A DNA stretch of 64,000 nt from Uranotaenia lowii (lineage: Eukaryota; Arthropoda; Insecta; Diptera; Culicidae). Of this stretch, positions 60,591 to 64,000 are shown piece after piece (the first letter of the stretch is position 1; each line of letters starts with the position of its first letter). The stretch spans positions 420,648,745-420,712,744 of the forward strand of contig NC_073692.1 in the NCBI RefSeq assembly GCF_029784155.1. Direction: 5' to 3'. Made by a program: the position numbers and the translations under genes. The notes below the pieces were generated by a model that did no database searches, was not told the origin of the DNA, and saw only the letters and a list, made by a program, of their open reading frames with translations.

Positions 60591-61107
60591 CATGAGTAGA
60601 TAATTGTTCTCGACTGGTAAAACTGTATAAACGGGAAAATATTTCGGCTTTTTCAGTCAATTCACGGATCCAAAACACCTTCTCTTCTTATTCCGACGTT
60701 TCGTTCTTTATTTGAACTTTTTCACAGGAATCTACAACAAACATTACAATCTCTTAAAGAACTAATTGACAACATAGAACAGTAGAAAACTTACAGAAAA
60801 TTGTGTTTCTTCATCTGGAGGATCGATTACAATTAAATTCACATACAATAATTGGACACTTTTTACCATTAAAAACGCTAAAAGATATTAAAATGAAAAC
60901 TTAGATGAAAAGGCTTACTTAAATATTTATAAAATGAAAATTACTGCCTAGAGCAAACTCCAAACACGAAAGAAAATCTCAAAAAAACTCAGCAAACAAA
61001 CACTCCGATCACTAGCTGGTTGCACTACCAAATGATGTTGTTGATGTAGCAGTACCGGTCTGTTTGGGTATGTTTTTCTTCGGTCTATTTCCTTTCTTGA
61101 TAGTGTT
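60591..61107 (-). repeat. Penelope 5' pseudo-LTR (tail of an upstream partial copy)
   Basis: A direct repeat of 57460-57976, placed immediately upstream of the minus-strand ORF. In Penelope elements such tandem partial copies supply the promoter and 5' UTR, so this block must contain the transcription start for the ORF beginning at 60586 (inference). It contains a hammerhead-like motif at 60690-60731. It ends abruptly inside the C-terminal coding part at 61107, where the inverted copy begins. Confidence 0.88.
60690..60731 (-). ncRNA. Hammerhead-ribozyme-like motif, minus-strand 5' pseudo-LTR
   Basis: Identical to the motif at 57559-57600 because the pseudo-LTR is duplicated. Together the two would flank the whole element in a transcript running through it, the arrangement in which paired cleavage could release a unit-length RNA (inference). 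Confidence 0.5.
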
Positions 61108-63541
61108 TACATTGAAAATTAAACAAACATATTACGATCTTAACAGACACACCAAAAAACTGCTAGAATTAAAAACAAACATCGAACAGCGATTACCAAC
61201 CGAAACAGCGTCGAACTTTTTTGCTTCACAACACGAGTTTCTAGAGAAACATTTGAGGCTCATTACGACATCCAATAAAAAGAAATTCGACAACATTTTA
61301 TCAGCTTCAACTCATCCTACTCGCCGTCGCAACAATTCACAAATCATCATACCCACTCCAGCACCAACCAACATCGCAACCCGAATGCCAACAACACAAC
61401 AACCAAACCTCTCGAATTTCAATCCCAAAGCCATACACAACGCTACAACCATATCATTACCAAAAGAAGCCGAACTCATCTGGAGCTTAGGACCTAAATT
61501 TGCACTACCGTACACAAACACCAATGAAATTCCGTTCTACCATATCATAGCCGACCTAGAAGCTGTTCTCGAAACTTCTACAGACAAACTAATCCGTGAC
61601 CGCAATAGATGCCATCTCGCCAACTCCATACAAAACTTTTTACACAGTCAAAAGCACAAGCCGAAAGATGCACTCTCCAGTTTGCTCTCTCATGCATGCA
61701 AGGTGACGAAACAATTTGCCAAAGATCATCCGGACCTAATAGTAGTGGAGTCTGATAAAGGTAAACAAACCGTTGTTATGTATGAGAAAGACTACAACAC
61801 CAAAATGCTCGACTTACTATCGGATCGAAACACATACACAGTACACAGCCGCAACCCGACCTCAACATATAAAGACAAGAACAACAACTTGGTAAACCGA
61901 CTATTGGAACTGAAACTGATCGACAAAAAAACAGCACATCAACTTCGCACACAATCACCACAATGCCCACGGATTTATGGATTGCCGAAAGTACACAAGA
62001 GGAATTTGCCGCTCAGACCAGTGGTTCCGAATATAGGTGCACCATCGTACATGCTCTCCAAATACATCGGCCGGATCATAAGTTCATCGATCAAAAGCTC
62101 CTATAACATCACCGACTCTTTTTCGTTTTGTGACTATATAAACAAAGTAACACTACCTGAGGAACACATTTTGGTTTCCTTTGATGTTGTTTCCTTGTTT
62201 ACATGTATTCCACGAAGTTTAGTCACTTCCACAGTCATACAACGTTGGGCAGATATAAAAGAACACACTAACATAAATCTTGATTTGTTCCTTGAGATAG
62301 TGGAGTTCTGTCTAGAATGTAGCTATTTTTCCTTCCGTGGGAAATACTACAAACAAATATTCGGCACCGCTATGGGTAACTGTATGTCACCAGCAGTAGC
62401 TGAATTAGTGACAGAATCTCTCCTTGACTTCGTTGTTCAACACTCTCCCACCCCGTTACCAATTTTGAAAAAGTATGTTGACGATCTGCTTTTAGCGTTA
62501 CCAGAAAACAAAGTCATCGATGTTTTGAATATTTTTAACTCTTATGACGAAAATATTCAATTTACACATGAGATCGAACAGAACAACCGAATACCCTTTC
62601 TGGACCTAACACTAGTTCGCCAAAACGACCAAACTATCAAAACTGAATGGTACAGTAAAGCTATGGCATCGGGGCGGTTCATGGATTATTATTCTTACCA
62701 CCCGTTACACATGAAAATCAACATGGTCAATAATTTCATCCGAAGAGTACAGACATTCAGCACCAATCTCACCGGAGAAGAAATTGATCGAATCATTGAT
62801 GAACACCTAAAAATAAATCACTACCCAGTTTCACTTCGCCACAGAATCAGGAACACAATAGCAAGAAATAATTCAACGCAAATTGTTTCTCCCTCTCCAC
62901 CCGAAACTGTACGATACAGATCAATTCCATTTGTCAGCGGATTGACGAATAAGCTACAAAATGTTTTGAAAAATGATTTTCCCAACATAAAATTAGCTGC
63001 TCGTTATGAAAAAACTACAAGCCAACTTTTCAGTAGAACCAAAGACCCAATTCCGCCAGATATGAAAAATAACGTTGTTTACTGCATTTCGTGCAACGAT
63101 TGCCCAGCGAAATATGTTGGATATAGCACCAACACGTTGAAAACACGCATAGGAGGCCATGCAAGTAATATCAACAAATTGAATCAGCTACTGACTGAAT
63201 ATGCCATCAACAATAGCCCAAGGAAACAACACGAAATTTCTGAACTCAAAGGGAAAACGGCTCTATTACAACATTGCATAGAGACAGAACATCGCTTCAA
63301 TTTAAAAGGTGCTGCCATTCTGGATGAAAGCCGTCGGGAGTCTGCATTGCCCATACTGGAAGTTTGTCACATCATCAACACAGATGCAACAGTGAATAAG
63401 AGATCCGATGTTGACCATCTGAGCTCTACATATTCCGGGATCCTCAACACTATCAAGAAAGGAAATAGACCGAAGAAAAACATACCCAAACAGACCGGTA
63501 CTGCTACATCAACAACATCATTTGGTAGTGCAACCAGCTAG
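61108..63541 (+). CDS. Penelope-like element polyprotein, N-terminally truncated inverted copy
   Basis: From Ile95 of the full-length protein onward this copy is colinear with the minus-strand ORF to the TAG at 63539-63541, with no indels. The single visible amino-acid difference is Asn735 to Lys. All RT motifs including YVDD and the full GIY-YIG domain are intact. It lacks about 93 N-terminal residues; at the junction a one-base insertion is visible (ACATTGAAAATTAAAC against ACATTGAAATTAAAC). The open frame extends upstream to an ATG at 61064, but those 17-18 residues come from antisense of the pseudo-LTR and are fortuitous. No 5' UTR or promoter of its own is present, so expression is doubtful. 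Confidence 0.92.
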
Positions 63542-63926
63542 TGATCGGAGTGTTTGTTTGCTGAGTTTTTTTGAGATTTTCTTTCGTGTTTGGAGTTTGC
63601 TCTAGGCAGTAATTTTCATTTTATAAATATTTAAGTAAGCCTTTTCATCTAAGTTTTCATTTTAATATCTTTTAGCGTTTTTAATGGTAAAAAGTGTCCA
63701 ATTATTGTATGTGAATTTAATTGTAATCGATCCTCCAGATGAAGAAACACAATTTTCTGTAAGTTTTCTACTGTTCTATGTTGTCAATTAGTTCTTTAAG
63801 AGATTGTAATGTTTGTTGTAGATTCCTGTGAAAAAGTTCAAATAAAGAACGAAACGTCGGAATAAGAAGAGAAGGTGTTTTGGATCCGTGAATTGACTGA
63901 AAAAGCCGAAATATTTTCCCGTTTAT
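63542..63926 (+). other. 3' UTR of the truncated Penelope copy
   Basis: This is the reverse complement of about 57496-57880, ending at CCCGTTTATA before the target duplication. It contains a hammerhead-like motif at 63822-63863. The last 33 bases present at the left end of the minus copy are missing here. Confidence 0.9.
63822..63863 (+). ncRNA. Hammerhead-ribozyme-like motif, plus-strand copy
   Basis: The third copy, in the 3' UTR of the truncated element; same sequence including the CUGUGA variant, so the variant is a property of the element's source copy and not damage at one site. Confidence 0.5.
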
Positions 63927-64000
63927 ATCCTTGAGACATTTCTCGTATTCAAATACCTTCCGATGCCAAATTAAATCCATATGCTTTAAAAGTTTTCCAA

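Larger units (their letters stand above)
57463..63926. mobile_element. Inverted pair of Penelope-like retroelements, inserted as one unit
   Basis: A complete minus-strand element (3' end at 57463, ORF 57881-60586, pseudo-LTR 60591-61107 upstream of the ORF) is joined at 61107/61108 to a 5'-truncated plus-strand copy (to 63926), so both 3' ends face outward. The unit is flanked by a direct repeat ATCCTTGAGACAT (57450-57462, 63927-63939); two or three bases may belong to the element, giving 11-13 bp. The plus copy's 3' end is about 33 bp shorter than the minus copy's. Tandem pseudo-LTRs and inverted partial copies are known for Penelope elements. Both copies are nearly identical, pointing to a recent event. 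Confidence 0.9.
53211..64000 (-). mobile_element. Helitron-like element, minus strand, interrupted by two later insertions and cut by the window edge
   Basis: Read on the minus strand, the 3' end has a hairpin-like GGTGTTGCAACGCACACC followed by GGGTTAGCTAG and T, with CTAG at 53211-53214. The body at 53340-53924 and 57282-57449 consists of degenerate units with TATCAAATTTGKTTCCATTTG and AAGTTCTCGAGTTATGCG, the reverse complement of the units in 38745-40774. Sequence after the Penelope insertion (63940-64000, GCCAAATTAAATCCATATG) continues the same unit. The 5' end is outside the window. Insertions at 53929-57281 and about 57463-63926 postdate it. Confidence 0.65.

Noticed and set aside
59452..61970. 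Frames antisense to the Penelope ORFs (59452-59646, 59898-60110, 60309-60497, 61312-61524, 61776-61970)
   Set aside because: Shadows of the reverse transcriptase coding strand; the paired ones are identical only because the element is present twice.

Overview
The window is eukaryotic nuclear DNA: AT-rich, intron-like, with no bacterial-style gene packing, two isolated exons with normal GT/AG splice signals, long microsatellites, tRNA-derived SINEs, Helitron-like elements, hAT and TA-target inverted-repeat elements, a non-LTR element and Penelope-like retroelements. The repeat spectrum and the carboxylesterase-type first exon suit a dipteran insect, most probably a mosquito. That placement is inference from the style of the sequence, not a database match.

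Only two host-gene fragments are supported. At 6027-6245 (+) is the terminal coding exon of a gene entering from the left; it encodes a polar cytoplasmic tail with an ITIM-like motif (IVYAEL) and an ITSM-like motif (TEYAEI), followed by a 3' UTR with several AATAAA signals. At 48719-48979 (+) is the first coding exon of a type-B carboxylesterase family gene (hydrophobic leader, then GIRYAEPPVGKLR) ending at a GT donor; its first intron fills 48980 onward. The roughly 42 kb between them holds no gene I can support and is mostly transposon debris, satellites and AT-rich unique DNA.

Layout. 1-6 kb: AT-rich intron with nested inverted-repeat elements (2514-3812 containing a 386-bp hAT-type MITE with a perfect 8-bp target duplication). 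7-17 kb: SINE fragment, an unidentified GC-richer insertion with a 9-bp duplication (9061-10172), a minus-strand non-LTR-type element with 24-bp duplications and an Inr+DPE promoter (12460-13765), copies of a CCCGGAT-rich repeat family, and a GAGACCT minisatellite. 19-26 kb: a dispersed repeat, an intact SINE with a 15-bp duplication, and a 2.3-kb array of a 9-bp unit. 27-32 kb: two (TA)n tracts flanked by the same CCAGAAT-type motif, a 2.2-kb hAT-like element with an 8-bp duplication, and a CpG-rich hairpin island. 33-43 kb: second copy of the dispersed repeat, Penelope-type terminal debris, a Helitron-like element with degenerate internal repeats (about 38745-40774), and a 1.2-kb TA-target inverted-repeat element. 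43-53 kb: AT-rich DNA, the esterase promoter, exon 1 and intron 1. 53.2-64 kb: a second Helitron-like element in the opposite orientation, invaded by a foldback element (53929-57281) and by an inverted pair of almost identical Penelope-like elements (about 57463-63926).

The most notable object is the Penelope pair: two intact RT + GIY-YIG reading frames pointing away from each other, one amino-acid difference, pseudo-LTR structure, hammerhead-ribozyme-like motifs in every terminal repeat, and one 11-13-bp target duplication around the whole unit. It looks recent and possibly still mobile.
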